A stretch of 64,000 nucleotides of DNA from Enterococcus aquimarinus (GCF_001885765.1 NZ_JXKD01000009.1:32992-96991); one strand, 5' to 3'; positions 35,097-44,365 are shown, counted from the first letter of the stretch. Made by a program: numbers and translations. Notes: a model not told the origin generated them from the sequence alone.

Positions 35097-37817
35097 TTAA
35101 TGTAAAATTTTACCTTCATGTAACTGTTCATTTAGTTTTTTAAAGTATGGTCGAACTTTTGGATAGAGCCAAGTTCCGAGTATGCCAAAAATAAAGGTGA
35201 TGCTTGTAAGAATAAGAATCGGCTGCCACGTATTCGGCCAATAAATACCACCCACGCTTTCACGTAATAAGTTAACAGCATACGTAAATGGTAGAAATGG
35301 GTGGATGAATTGGAAGAATTTACCAGACATTTCTACCGGATAGTTCCCACCACCGCCTGAAATCGATAAGACTAAAATAATAATCGCCGCTCCTTTTCCT
35401 AAATTGCCAAAAAGCGCAACGAGGACGTAAACCATCATCATAAAAGCGAGACCGATTAGTAAAGCAAATAAAACACTATAAAAAGGATTGACGTTGTACG
35501 TACCGAGTAACCAATGGTTGCCCACACTCACAATCAGCGCTTGAAAGAGCGCCACAACTAAGAACGTGCCCATTCGTGCGACAAACTGCTGTCGCTTTGT
35601 ATAGCACTTTTGCTCTTCCTTTGTTAATTCAAATTCCGTCGCCGCAATACTTGAAAACAAGACGGCTCCTACCCATAAGCAAAGTGCGGTGTAAAACGGT
35701 GCACTGGCAGAACCGTTATTTGGGACAGGATAAACATCCTTTTGATCAATGGTAATCGGATTTGATAGAAAATCACTTTCCATTTGCGCATCGGATTTAA
35801 GCAGTTTGATTAATTCATTTAAATTGACATCTTCTTGTCCTTGACGAACCAGATCGGCTACTTTATGAATCCCGGTTCGAATATTCGGCCAATCTTCTTC
35901 AATCATTGTAGTGGCTTGCGCTAACGCTTCCGTCACTTGTGGCATTTTTTCATTCATCATTTCAACGGTTGATACCAGATCTGCTTCAACACTAGGAAGA
36001 TCATTTTGAATAAAAGTCGCCGCCTTCGTTAATTTCGCTTCTATTTTTGGCAATTCATTTTCATATAAATCGGCAGCTGTATGAATTGCCGCAATAATCG
36101 TTGTCATATTCCCATTTAAGAGCTCATTTGCTTGGTGAATTTCTTCTTTCACTGCCGGAAGTTGCGCTTGATACTTCTCTAGAAAAGTCATCGCTTGGGT
36201 GACCGTTTTTGTTGTATTCGTCAGTAACGTATCCAGTTGTTGTATAAAGGCCTCATCCACAACTTTTCCCGTAATTTTTTTGGCTGTCTCTAACATTTCT
36301 TGAAGTTGCTCAAGCATCGGCGCGACTTTTTCATTAATTAAAGTTGGCGTAATCGGTGCTAACAAGTTCGCTAAGTCCCCTGATTCTTGACTAATAATCG
36401 TCAATTGTTGTTTTAATTGTGCTAAAGACCATTGATCGACATTCGCACTCACAAAAGCAATGGTCTGTTGCAGTGTTGGAATCTCACTTTGAGCGGTCGC
36501 TAATAGCTGAATTAGTGAATCTAAAGAGGTGTTTTCCGTCATCGCTTGAAGCTGCTGCAACATCCCAATTGTTGAAGTGAGCATCTCCGATAAGGCGTTC
36601 AATTGATCATTTAAATGTGCCAAGGTTGTCTTGATTTCACTCTTTTGCGTGTCAGTCAACTCGTTATCGCCTAATAACTCCGCTAAACGTTGCGTTGTTT
36701 GTTGAATATCTTGGGCGATTGTTGCCACAATTTGAATCCCCGTTCCGATCCCATTCGCAATTTGCGGCAAGGCCGTTTGGATCTCTCCAATGCTCGTAGC
36801 TATTTCCGGAATCATCTGATTTGCTGTCACCGCTAATTTTTGTACATCAGGTAAAATCATTTGTGCCTGTTCGATCAGCACCAATCCATTCGCTGCCTCT
36901 TGTAATGTGTCATCCAGTGTCTGCGCAATGGTATCAAAATCATCGTCAATCATTTGAATTTGCTTCCCTGCATGTTCAATTTCGGGAATTTTTTCTTCGA
37001 GCGTCAAAATGAGCTGCCCCGATTCTTTTACTTTCGGCATCAGTTTGTTCACTTCAAGCACTTTTTCACCGATTTGATTGACTTCAGGGATAAAGGCCAA
37101 CATCTCATTGGCTTTGTTCAACTTTTCTTGAAATTCGGGTAGTTTTTCATTCAGCGCAACCACTTCTTGCGTATACCCATCGATTTCTCCTAAACGATCA
37201 TCCAGATCAAGGAGTTTACCCGTAATTTTATGAATGCTGATGAGGTTGTCATCCAAACTAAAACCAACCTCATTAAAAACCGTGAGTAACGTCTCACTGA
37301 CCGTGCCAATAAATTCTTGACTAATCGTATCTTTAATCGTATTGGCACCTTTATCGGTGATTTTCGGTGCAATCGCGTTGATTTTTTGATTGACACTATA
37401 GTTGATCTCGGGTTTTTGAATCTCTCCATCCACAAAACTAACCAAGTTCGCAGAAAAATCTTTCGGTAAATAAATCCCGCCATAAAACTTTCCGCTCTTC
37501 ACTCCTTGATCGAGTTCTGCCTTCGAATCAACAAATTGCCATCCGATCGTTTCATTCTCTTTCAGATTCTCGACAATTTGATCGCCAATATTTACTTTTT
37601 TATTCAATACGCTCACTGTTTGGTCGTCGGAATAGACCGCAATCGTAATATCTTTCGTATTGGCGTAAGGATCCCATAGCGCGGCAATATTAAACCATGC
37701 GTAGAGTGATGGGATGACCATCAACGCAATCATTAATATAAAAGTCAGTTTAGAACGAAAAATTCGTTGCCAATCTAAACAAAATAGTTTTAGTGTTTTT
37801 TTCATCCATTGAGTCAT
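35097..37817 (-). CDS. YhgE/Pip-family membrane protein
   Basis: A 906-residue membrane protein. One N-terminal helix precedes the conserved ALWDPYANTKDITIAVYSDD; a very long, mostly helical extracytoplasmic part (about residues 190-690) follows; then five or six C-terminal helices (from about 705) with the ABC-2-type permease-like fold. Family members act as phage receptors (Pip) or in secretion and envelope stress. It is directly downstream of a Rrf2-family gene, which likely regulates it. No partner ATPase is adjacent. Confidence 0.9.
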   Translation of the reverse strand: MTQWMKKTLKLFCLDWQRIFRSKLTFILMIALMVIPSLYAWFNIAALWDPYANTKDITIAVYSDDQTVSVLNKKVNIGDQIVENLKENETIGWQFVDSKAELDQGVKSGKFYGGIYLPKDFSANLVSFVDGEIQKPEINYSVNQKINAIAPKITDKGANTIKDTISQEFIGTVSETLLTVFNEVGFSLDDNLISIHKITGKLLDLDDRLGEIDGYTQEVVALNEKLPEFQEKLNKANEMLAFIPEVNQIGEKVLEVNKLMPKVKESGQLILTLEEKIPEIEHAGKQIQMIDDDFDTIAQTLDDTLQEAANGLVLIEQAQMILPDVQKLAVTANQMIPEIATSIGEIQTALPQIANGIGTGIQIVATIAQDIQQTTQRLAELLGDNELTDTQKSEIKTTLAHLNDQLNALSEMLTSTIGMLQQLQAMTENTSLDSLIQLLATAQSEIPTLQQTIAFVSANVDQWSLAQLKQQLTIISQESGDLANLLAPITPTLINEKVAPMLEQLQEMLETAKKITGKVVDEAFIQQLDTLLTNTTKTVTQAMTFLEKYQAQLPAVKEEIHQANELLNGNMTTIIAAIHTAADLYENELPKIEAKLTKAATFIQNDLPSVEADLVSTVEMMNEKMPQVTEALAQATTMIEEDWPNIRTGIHKVADLVRQGQEDVNLNELIKLLKSDAQMESDFLSNPITIDQKDVYPVPNNGSASAPFYTALCLWVGAVLFSSIAATEFELTKEEQKCYTKRQQFVARMGTFLVVALFQALIVSVGNHWLLGTYNVNPFYSVLFALLIGLAFMMMVYVLVALFGNLGKGAAIIILVLSISGGGGNYPVEMSGKFFQFIHPFLPFTYAVNLLRESVGGIYWPNTWQPILILTSITFIFGILGTWLYPKVRPYFKKLNEQLHEGKILH

Positions 37818-37837
37818 TTCTATCTTCTTCTTTCAAC

Positions 37838-38308
37838 CTAGAGTTCATTCCAATTTTTAGTTGGAAGGGGAAATTCATTTTCAAACACTTTCTCCAATAT
37901 TTCGTTCACCGAGACTTGATGCAGTCGTGCCTCCCAAAGGCGATCGGCTTCTGAAAAATAAGAGGAGATGATGTGATGACCGTTTTGCGCATAGTCATCA
38001 AAGCCGGTAAATGCTCGTTGCAATACTCCTTGATCAGGAAAAGAGAGGAACGGCCCTTCGATTGCTTCGACAATTTCTAACAGAGATATATCTGACGGGG
38101 CTTTTTCCAAATAGAAGCCGCCATTATTTCCCGAGACCCCACCAATTAAACGAGCCACGACTAACTTCCGTAATAATTTTTTGACATAACTTGGCGAAAC
38201 CGCAAGTTTTGTATAAATCGTTTCGGAAGAGACTGGGATGCTTTGATGTTGAACGGCGAGCATCGCCATAATCGCAAGTGCTTGTTCAGTCGCGTTGGTT
38301 AGTTTCAT
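37838..38308 (-). CDS. Rrf2-family transcriptional regulator
   Basis: A 156-residue winged-helix protein: MKLTNATEQALAIMAMLAV, SSETIYTKLAVSPSYVKKLL, GGVSGNNGGFYLEKAPSDIS and LLEIVEAIEGP are typical Rrf2 blocks. It contains no cysteine at all, so it cannot bind the Fe-S cluster used by IscR or NsrR and resembles YwnA-type members. Twenty bases separate it from yhgE, pointing to an operon of regulator and target. Effector unknown. Confidence 0.92.
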   Translation of the reverse strand: MKLTNATEQALAIMAMLAVQHQSIPVSSETIYTKLAVSPSYVKKLLRKLVVARLIGGVSGNNGGFYLEKAPSDISLLEIVEAIEGPFLSFPDQGVLQRAFTGFDDYAQNGHHIISSYFSEADRLWEARLHQVSVNEILEKVFENEFPLPTKNWNEL

Positions 38309-38380
38309 TAAAATTCATTCCTTTCAGTAATCTTTATTCGCTTTTTCTTTTTTACTATTTATCAGCGATTTGCAAAATCC

Positions 38381-38410
38381 ATTATAGACTTTTATTATCC
38401 CTTATGACAA
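38381..38410 (-). promoter_or_regulatory. Promoter of rrf2-yhgE
   Basis: TTGTCA (plus 38405-38410), 18-base spacer, TATAAT (plus 38381-38386), 72 bases before the rrf2 start. Confidence 0.7.
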
Positions 38411-38530
38411 ATCAAACAACCTATTCTTAAGAAAAAAATTAAAAATTCACCAAGTCAATAAGGATTGTGACAATGAAAAAACGACCATTTCTCCTACTTT
38501 TCACCAGGAGTAGAAATTAAAAAAACACAA

Positions 38531-38564
38531 AAAAAACCTTTAGAAACCAACGTCTCTAAAGGTT
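38531..38564 (-). terminator. Terminator of the tRNA-Arg gene
   Basis: Arms AACCTTTAGA and TCTAAAGGTT (38535-38564) with a T-rich tract on the minus strand, just past the tRNA. Confidence 0.88.
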
Positions 38565-38570
38565 TAAAGA

Positions 38571-38644
38571 TGTACCAGGAGGGATTCGAACCCCCGACCG
38601 TTCGCTTAGAAGGCGAATGCTCTATCCGGCTGAGCTACTGGTAC
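38571..38644 (-). tRNA. tRNA-Arg, anticodon TCT
   Basis: A complete 74-base cloverleaf on the minus strand: acceptor GTACCAG/CTGGTAC, D-arm AGCTCAGCCGGATAGAGC, anticodon loop CTTCTAA giving TCT (reads AGA), T-arm GGGGGTTCGAATCCCTCC and discriminator A. CCA is not encoded. It has its own promoter and terminator and so is a single-tRNA unit. Confidence 0.97.
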
Positions 38645-38687
38645 AAATAAGCTGAAATGTTCAATTGCTAATTTACCAACAAAAATG

Positions 38688-38716
38688 AGTTTATCACAAT
38701 TTAAGCGCTAAAGCAA
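38688..38716 (-). promoter_or_regulatory. Promoter of tRNA-Arg
   Basis: TTGCTT (plus 38711-38716), 17-base spacer, TAAACT (plus 38688-38693) with TG just upstream; 44 bases before the tRNA 5' end. Confidence 0.65.
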
Positions 38717-38751
38717 TAGCATTTCAACTCGTTATTTTAACTTCTTTTACA

Positions 38752-38787
38752 CAAAAGATGCTTTGCGAAGGAAATGCCTCCGCAAAG
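38752..38787 (-). terminator. Terminator of the O-methyltransferase gene
   Basis: Arms CTTTGCGAAGG and CCTCCGCAAAG with one mismatch, followed by CATCTTTTG on the minus strand; moderate U-tract. Confidence 0.6.
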
Positions 38788-38792
38788 ACAAG

Positions 38793-39488
38793 CTAATCTT
38801 CGGCAACAATCTGCACGTCATCTGCTTCTTTTGTAATTAATGCGACGCCATCGCCTAATGGGACTAGACTCGTCGTTAAATCAGGATGGGTATTGATCAC
38901 ATGTAAGAATTTTTTTAATTTACGATGAATCGTTCGTTGACTACGCGGAATCGTTTCGATTGGATCTAATACCGTTCCCGCTTGGAAAATATCATCAACC
39001 ATCAAGACGCCGCCTTTGCGTAAGAGACGTAGACACTCCGGTAAAAATTCAATGTATTTGGATTTGGCACTATCCATAAAAATAAAATCATACGATCCGC
39101 TCAATGTAGGGAAAATATCCGCTGCTTGACCTTCTAATAGCGTGATTTGCTCCTCATTACCTAGACGCGCATACGTCGCTTTCGCATTGCGAATCATGAC
39201 ATCAAACCGATCAATCGTTGTCACATGAGCGCCTTCACCTGCATATTGCGCCATTAAGCTAGATGAAAAGCCGATTGCGGTTCCAATTTCTAAAATCTTT
39301 TTTGGTTGCAGTTGTCCGAGTAAAAATTGCATAAAGACAACCGTCTCATGGGGAATAATCGGTACCCCTTTTTCATTTGCTTCTTTTTGAATCTGTCCCA
39401 GTTCACCGGGTAATTGTTTTTGTTCTGTCCGTAAATAATCGACGAGTTCCGGTTTCACGACAGGACGATGCATCATTTCGTTTCGCAT
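38793..39488 (-). CDS. Class I SAM-dependent O-methyltransferase
   Basis: A 231-residue soluble methyltransferase of the O-methyltransferase family 3 (YrrM-like). Visible are ILEIGTAIGFSSSLMAQYA near residue 61 (SAM binding), DFIFMDSAKSKYIEFLPECL-type catalytic region written here as YDFIFMDSAKSKY, and VLMVDDIFQAGTV with the metal aspartates. YrrM homologues are linked to tRNA uridine modification in Bacillus (TrmR). Which substrate is used here is uncertain. GGAGG precedes the ATG. Confidence 0.88.
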   Translation of the reverse strand: MRNEMMHRPVVKPELVDYLRTEQKQLPGELGQIQKEANEKGVPIIPHETVVFMQFLLGQLQPKKILEIGTAIGFSSSLMAQYAGEGAHVTTIDRFDVMIRNAKATYARLGNEEQITLLEGQAADIFPTLSGSYDFIFMDSAKSKYIEFLPECLRLLRKGGVLMVDDIFQAGTVLDPIETIPRSQRTIHRKLKKFLHVINTHPDLTTSLVPLGDGVALITKEADDVQIVAED

Positions 39489-39569
39489 CTATTTTTCCTC
39501 CAGTTCTTTTCTCACTGTTTGCTATTATACGAAGTTCCAGCTTTTCTTGCAATCGAAAAAAACTTTACC

Positions 39570-39598
39570 TTGCTTTTTTCGCCTATTCTGATTAGTAT
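39570..39598 (+). promoter_or_regulatory. Promoter of the proS T-box transcript
   Basis: TTGCTT (39570-39575), 17-base spacer, TAGTAT (39593-39598). Transcription would start near 39605, at the head of the T-box. Confidence 0.65.
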
Positions 39599-39605
39599 AT
39601 AGAAG

Positions 39606-39834
39606 TAAGATTTGGAATAGTAGCAAAAAAAATGTTTTTAGAGAGTTCACCCTTGGCTGAGAGGTAAACAACCCCTGTTTTTTGCGAACCTACCAATGGT
39701 AATGATTATGAAAGTAATCGGGGGAAAGCCCTTATCCTTTAAGCAAGAGGCCTTTTCAGATAAAGAAAAAGCAATCAAGGTGGTACCGCGAAATTCAAGT
39801 ATTTCGTCCTTTTTTAGGACGGGATACTTTTTTT
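39606..39834 (+). promoter_or_regulatory. T-box leader, proline-specific
   Basis: The conserved T-box core AAGGTGGTACCGCG lies at 39777-39790, followed by a terminator (arms AAGTATTTCGTCC 39797-39809 and GGACGGGATACTT 39817-39829, then a T-run). Upstream, a Stem I-like region contains GCGAACCTACC; CCU there fits a proline specifier, in accord with proS downstream. Uncharged tRNA-Pro would pair with the core and prevent termination. The specifier assignment is inferred from position and gene. Confidence 0.88.
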
Positions 39835-39859
39835 ATTTTATAAAGGAGGATTTTTAGTA

Positions 39860-41296
39860 ATGGTTGAACAAAAAAATGATTTTACACAATGGTATTTAGA
39901 TACCGTCCAAAAAGCAGAGTTAATGTCTTATTCACCGGTTCGTGGCTCAATTATTTTCCGTCCTGACGGTTATGAATTATGGGAGCACATTCAAGAAGAA
40001 TTCAACAAATTTTTACGCAACGAAGGGATTCGCAACGCCTACTTCCCAATGTTAATTCCAAAACACTTTTTCATGAAGGAAGCCGATCATATTGAAGGGT
40101 TTGCCCCAGAATTACCATGGGTAACAGAGGTTGGAGATGAAAAATTAGAAGAGCCTTTAGCACTTCGTCCAACATCTGAAACGATGATTGGTTCGGCATT
40201 TTCAGACTGGATTAATTCTTATCGTGACTTGCCTTATGAAATTAATCAATGGGCGAACGTTTTCCGTTGGGAGAAAAAAACATTGCCATTCTTACGGACA
40301 TCTGAGTTTTTATGGCAAGAAGGACATACAGCGCATCAAGATGAAGCAGACGCTCGTACGCGTACGCTCTCTGTTTTAGATGAGTATGCTCGTTTATGTG
40401 AAGAATTCTTAGCGATTCCTGTCTATAAAGGACAAAAAACACCTTCTGAACGTTTTGCAGGTGCGGTAGATACCTATTCTGTTGAAGCCATGATGCAAGA
40501 TGGGAAAGCCGTTCAAGCTGGAACTTCTCACTACATGGGAACAAAATTTGCCGAAGCTTTTGATATCACTTATTTAAATAAAGAAAACAAACACGTCCAT
40601 GCGCATACGACTTCATGGGGTGTGTCAACACGCCTACTCGGTTCTGTTATCATGACACATGGCGATGAAAAAGGCTTGATCTTACCTCCAACGATTGCGG
40701 CGCATCAAGTTGTCTTAATGCCGGTAGGTCCTTGGAAGAAAAATCCTGCCATCATGGAAAAACTCGATGACATTTATGCTGAATTAAAAGCACTCGGTAT
40801 CCGTGTTCGTCTCGATGATTCAGATAACTCACCTGGTTATAAATTCAATGAGTGGGAACTAAAAGGCGCATGTATTCGGATCGAATGTGGCCCTCGCGAC
40901 TTAGAAAATGGTCACGTGATGCTAAAAGTTCGTGACTTAGCAGAGAAAGAAAAAGTGAGCTTTGAGACGTTAATTGAAAACATCCAAGCAAACTTAACGG
41001 CGATGACTCCTCGCTTATTAGCAAATGCGAAAGCTCGTAACAAAGAAAACGAACATTTCCACATTAATACGTTAGATGAATTAAAAGCTCACATTGAAAA
41101 ATGTAAAGCAGAAAATACCCCAACTGGTTTTGTGTTAGTTGGTTGGGATGGCACGGATGAAACCGAAGCGAAAATCAAAGAAGAAACAGGCTTCACCACT
41201 CGTAATATTCCATTTGAAGTCCCAATGGAAAAAGCAACCGATATCGTGACAGGCGAACCTGCCAAACATACACTATGGATCGCTCGCGCTTACTAA
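39860..41296 (+). CDS. proS: Prolyl-tRNA synthetase, archaeal/eukaryote-like type
   Basis: Class II synthetase charging tRNA-Pro. The 478-residue length, lack of the INS editing domain, and motifs RGSIIFRPDGYELWEHIQ, FRWEKKTLPFLRTSEFLWQE and HGDEKGLILPP identify the short type-3 ProRS rather than the long (about 570) bacterial type. The C-terminal domain ends in the characteristic aromatic residue (WIARAY). It is transcribed from a T-box leader and ends in a strong terminator. Family and type are sure; whether a second, bacterial-type proS exists in the genome cannot be seen. Confidence 0.95.
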   Translation: MVEQKNDFTQWYLDTVQKAELMSYSPVRGSIIFRPDGYELWEHIQEEFNKFLRNEGIRNAYFPMLIPKHFFMKEADHIEGFAPELPWVTEVGDEKLEEPLALRPTSETMIGSAFSDWINSYRDLPYEINQWANVFRWEKKTLPFLRTSEFLWQEGHTAHQDEADARTRTLSVLDEYARLCEEFLAIPVYKGQKTPSERFAGAVDTYSVEAMMQDGKAVQAGTSHYMGTKFAEAFDITYLNKENKHVHAHTTSWGVSTRLLGSVIMTHGDEKGLILPPTIAAHQVVLMPVGPWKKNPAIMEKLDDIYAELKALGIRVRLDDSDNSPGYKFNEWELKGACIRIECGPRDLENGHVMLKVRDLAEKEKVSFETLIENIQANLTAMTPRLLANAKARNKENEHFHINTLDELKAHIEKCKAENTPTGFVLVGWDGTDETEAKIKEETGFTTRNIPFEVPMEKATDIVTGEPAKHTLWIARAY

Positions 41297-41397
41297 TTTA
41301 ATGAGGGTTCGTCGTCACAGAAGCGATTGTGATTGACTACCTTGTTAGTGAGTGAGACATCGTCAAATAGGATCAAATCATTTTTTCCCTATTGTTA

Positions 41398-41436
41398 AAC
41401 CTCCGAGATTGATCACCATCAATCTCGGAGGTTTTT
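41398..41436 (+). terminator. Terminator of proS
   Basis: Arms ACCTCCGAGATTGAT and ATCAATCTCGGAGGT with a short loop and six T. Confidence 0.93.
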
Positions 41437-41497
41437 TCGACAGATTCAGAGGAATGCTATTTACAAATCGAAATCGATTCTTTTTAAGTTACGATTG

Positions 41498-41548
41498 AAA
41501 AAATCGACTGTTTGACATTCAGTACGATACTGAATGTCAAACAGTCGA
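41498..41548 (-). terminator. Perfect 21-base inverted repeat, likely terminator of the ABC exporter operon
   Basis: Arms at 41504-41524 and 41528-41548 are exact reverse complements (TCGACTGTTTGACATTCAGT plus A on the left) around three bases. On the minus strand six T follow. It lies about 70 bases past the permease stop. The perfect length is unusual for a plain terminator. Confidence 0.8.
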
Positions 41549-41617
41549 ATTGCTACGACAGCTTAAAACTACGAACTTTATAGATTACTTCTAGGATATT
41601 GGCGCACAACCTTTCCC

Positions 41618-43441
41618 TTATTTTTTCGGCAATACAATGTTTTTATACAACATCACTGTGAGAACATAATAGAGGAAATAAATGACTAGAAAGCCTAAAA
41701 ATGGCACGCCAATATGTTGATAAGGCTTTGGAATCAGCAGTTCAAACATTTTTAAGCCAAACAAGACATGTAACGTACCAAGCAATCCTGGGACAAAAAA
41801 GACGACGGCTATTTCTTGTGCGATTGAACGGGATAACAGGCTATTTGAGACGCCAATTTTGTGTAGCATATTGTAACGTTGGATATCTTTATACGCACTC
41901 GATAGCACTTTGAACATTAAGCAGCTCGCTAACATCGCTAAGAAGGCAATCCCTAAGAAAACACCCATAAAGACAAAGCCACCTACTAAACCATCAATCG
42001 TCGTGTACATCACGATTTTACTCGTAACCATCGCTGGCTCTTCTAGGCCTGCACTTTCGATTTGATCGATTGTTTTCAAGACTGGAATAGCCTCTTGAAA
42101 GTTTGCCATTTGATAAGTATGAATCGTTCCAACTTCACCACTCAATTGTTCAAATGTCGCTTGATCGACGATTTGATATTCCGGCGCACCAAGATATGGC
42201 GTATATGGATCAGCTAATAAACCAAATCCTTGCATGATGTCATAATTGCCTTCTTCATCACTTTCGTAACTATACCTATCCCCTACTTTTATTTTCGTAT
42301 AAGGAACCACTTTATTCCCAAAATCACCGCCATCTTTCACAAAAATCGGTGCTTCTTTTAATTCATCTACTAAAAAGAAAGAGGTTGTACCTTCCTGTTT
42401 GATATGGTACGTATATTCTTTCTCGATTGACAACGAATCCACTTGATTTAACGTTTCTTCTCCTGGATTGTATAAAACAAGATCATATGGCATTTGATTT
42501 AATAACGCTTCTTTGTAATTGTTAAAAGCATTCCCGACAGATACCGCACCTAAAGAAAGCGCTACTAACATCGCCACCATTCCCAGAACACGACTCAAGG
42601 CGCTGGCTTTAAAACTTAATTGAGATAAGGTAAACATGCGTAATTTTTTATTGGCGAAGCGACGGTGATTTTTTAAGCGATTGGTGACAAATGGAAATAA
42701 CGCGCTGAAGAATAAAAATGTCCCAAAAGTAATCGTAAATAAGGCAATCACTAGACCTGTCACCCCAAGGGTCATCAAATTCCATAAAGAGGCGTACCCA
42801 ACCCCTAAGAGAATGAGCGAAAAGAAGGTTAAACCACCTGTCAAAAGAGGAGAAGGACGAAATGTTTCAACGACGTCTTCTTCTTTCAAGAGTTGTAATA
42901 ACTTCGTGCGAGAAAATTTCAAGCCATTCAAAAGCGCCGTGAATAGAAATAAGATGCTAAAAAATAGAATAGTGACGCTCATGGCCATCGGTGAGAAGGC
43001 TTGGTAAAGTTCACTAGTCACGTCTAAACGGGCCATTAAAGATTGCGTCATTCCTTGCGCTAGGCCCATCCCAATGACTAACCCGATCACTAACGAGACA
43101 CAACCAATTACGAGTGTTTCGATCGCCATCATTTGTTTGATTTTCGTTTTCTTTGCGCCAAGCATTAAATACATACCATATTCTTTTTTGCGCATTGAAA
43201 GTAAGAAGGAATTGGCATAAAAAATATAAACAACCGTAATCATAGCAAGCAAGACTGTCCCTAATTGAAAAATGATTCCAATATCTGCGAGTGTTGGGAT
43301 GACCTCTGCAAGAAAAGTTGAATTAAACGCCATTGTTTGAAAGAGATAAAAAATAGCAACAGATATCACTAAACCGGCTAATAAAACGACATAATCTTGC
43401 CACCGTTTTTTGACACTAATAAAGGATAATTTCCAAGTCAT
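41618..43441 (-). CDS. FtsX-like ABC transporter permease (BceB type)
   Basis: A 607-residue permease with about ten membrane helices, a first FtsX-like block near residues 50-160 (LSMRKKEYGMYLMLGAKKTK), an extracytoplasmic domain of roughly 200 residues (about 320-500) and a last FtsX block at the C-terminus. This is the layout of BceB/VraG peptide-antibiotic transporters. The ATPase is encoded three bases upstream. Such pairs are usually linked to a sensor kinase and regulator; none is nearby. Substrate unknown. Confidence 0.88.
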   Translation of the reverse strand: MTWKLSFISVKKRWQDYVVLLAGLVISVAIFYLFQTMAFNSTFLAEVIPTLADIGIIFQLGTVLLAMITVVYIFYANSFLLSMRKKEYGMYLMLGAKKTKIKQMMAIETLVIGCVSLVIGLVIGMGLAQGMTQSLMARLDVTSELYQAFSPMAMSVTILFFSILFLFTALLNGLKFSRTKLLQLLKEEDVVETFRPSPLLTGGLTFFSLILLGVGYASLWNLMTLGVTGLVIALFTITFGTFLFFSALFPFVTNRLKNHRRFANKKLRMFTLSQLSFKASALSRVLGMVAMLVALSLGAVSVGNAFNNYKEALLNQMPYDLVLYNPGEETLNQVDSLSIEKEYTYHIKQEGTTSFFLVDELKEAPIFVKDGGDFGNKVVPYTKIKVGDRYSYESDEEGNYDIMQGFGLLADPYTPYLGAPEYQIVDQATFEQLSGEVGTIHTYQMANFQEAIPVLKTIDQIESAGLEEPAMVTSKIVMYTTIDGLVGGFVFMGVFLGIAFLAMLASCLMFKVLSSAYKDIQRYNMLHKIGVSNSLLSRSIAQEIAVVFFVPGLLGTLHVLFGLKMFELLIPKPYQHIGVPFLGFLVIYFLYYVLTVMLYKNIVLPKK

Positions 43442-43444
43442 GGC

Positions 43445-44212
43445 TTACACCTGACTTTCATCGAAATCAACGTGTGACAAAATCGTTAAGATTTCTTGGT
43501 AAAAAACTTGTTGACTGGCATTTCGAGTAATTTCTTTATAGATTTTCCCATCTTGAATAAATAAGATTCGTTTACAATAACTGGCACTCATCGGATCATG
43601 AGTCACCATTAAAATCGTTGTTTGGTAGTCTTCATTTAGGTGACGTAACGCTTCAAGTAAATTTTTGGCATTCTTAGAATCTAAGGCCCCTGTTGGTTCA
43701 TCTCCTAGTAATAACTTGGGTTGATGAATCAAGGCTCTAGCAGCTGCTGCTCGTTGTTTTTGGCCCCCTGAAACTTCTGCCGGATATTTATCCAAGATTT
43801 CTGAAATTGCTAGTATCTTAGCCATTTTTCGAACTTGTGTCTCAATTTTTTTCGACGCAACGCCTTGTAATGATAAGGGCAAAGCGATATTTTGGAATAT
43901 CGTTAAATTTTCTAGTAAATTAAAATCTTGGAAGATAAAGCCAATGTTTTGACTACGAAACTGCGCTAATTGATTTTCTTTCATCCCCGCTAATGGTTGA
44001 CCGGCAATCATCACTTCCCCTTGCGTTGGTTGATCGAGGGCAGATAACATATTTAATAAGGTCGTTTTACCTGAACCAGAAGGCCCCATGATTCCGACAA
44101 ATTCGCCTTCTCCGACTGAAAAGTCAATTTTCTTTAAGGCCTCATACTGCTCACTGCCCTTTTTTCCATAGACTTTTTTTACTTGATTCACTGTCACAAC
44201 GTTTTGTTTCAT
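43445..44212 (-). CDS. ABC transporter ATP-binding protein (BceA/LolD type)
   Basis: A 255-residue ATPase of the MacB/LolD class. Walker A GPSGSGKTTLLNMLSALD, Q-loop FIFQDFNLLENL, signature VSGGQKQRAAAARAL and Walker B LLLGDEPTGALD are intact. I start at 44212 (MKQNVVTVNQ), after GGAGGG; the longer ORF is unsupported. It works with the permease downstream, three bases away. Confidence 0.95.
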   Translation of the reverse strand: MKQNVVTVNQVKKVYGKKGSEQYEALKKIDFSVGEGEFVGIMGPSGSGKTTLLNMLSALDQPTQGEVMIAGQPLAGMKENQLAQFRSQNIGFIFQDFNLLENLTIFQNIALPLSLQGVASKKIETQVRKMAKILAISEILDKYPAEVSGGQKQRAAAARALIHQPKLLLGDEPTGALDSKNAKNLLEALRHLNEDYQTTILMVTHDPMSASYCKRILFIQDGKIYKEITRNASQQVFYQEILTILSHVDFDESQV

Positions 44213-44312
44213 TGCTTTTCCCTCCATATTTTGTATCTTTATTAAATCTATCACAGGTTTTTTCGGAAAAAATCAGCCTTAAGTCCTTATCTGTTCTCGG
44301 TCTTTTGCTCCT

Positions 44313-44350
44313 AAAAAAAGCATCGCGCCTAATTTCTTAGACGCGATGCT
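44313..44350 (-). terminator. Terminator of lplA operon
   Basis: Arms AGCATCGCG and CGCGATGCT with extension, and seven T on the minus strand. Confidence 0.92.
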
Positions 44351-44365
44351 CTGGTGATTGACTGC

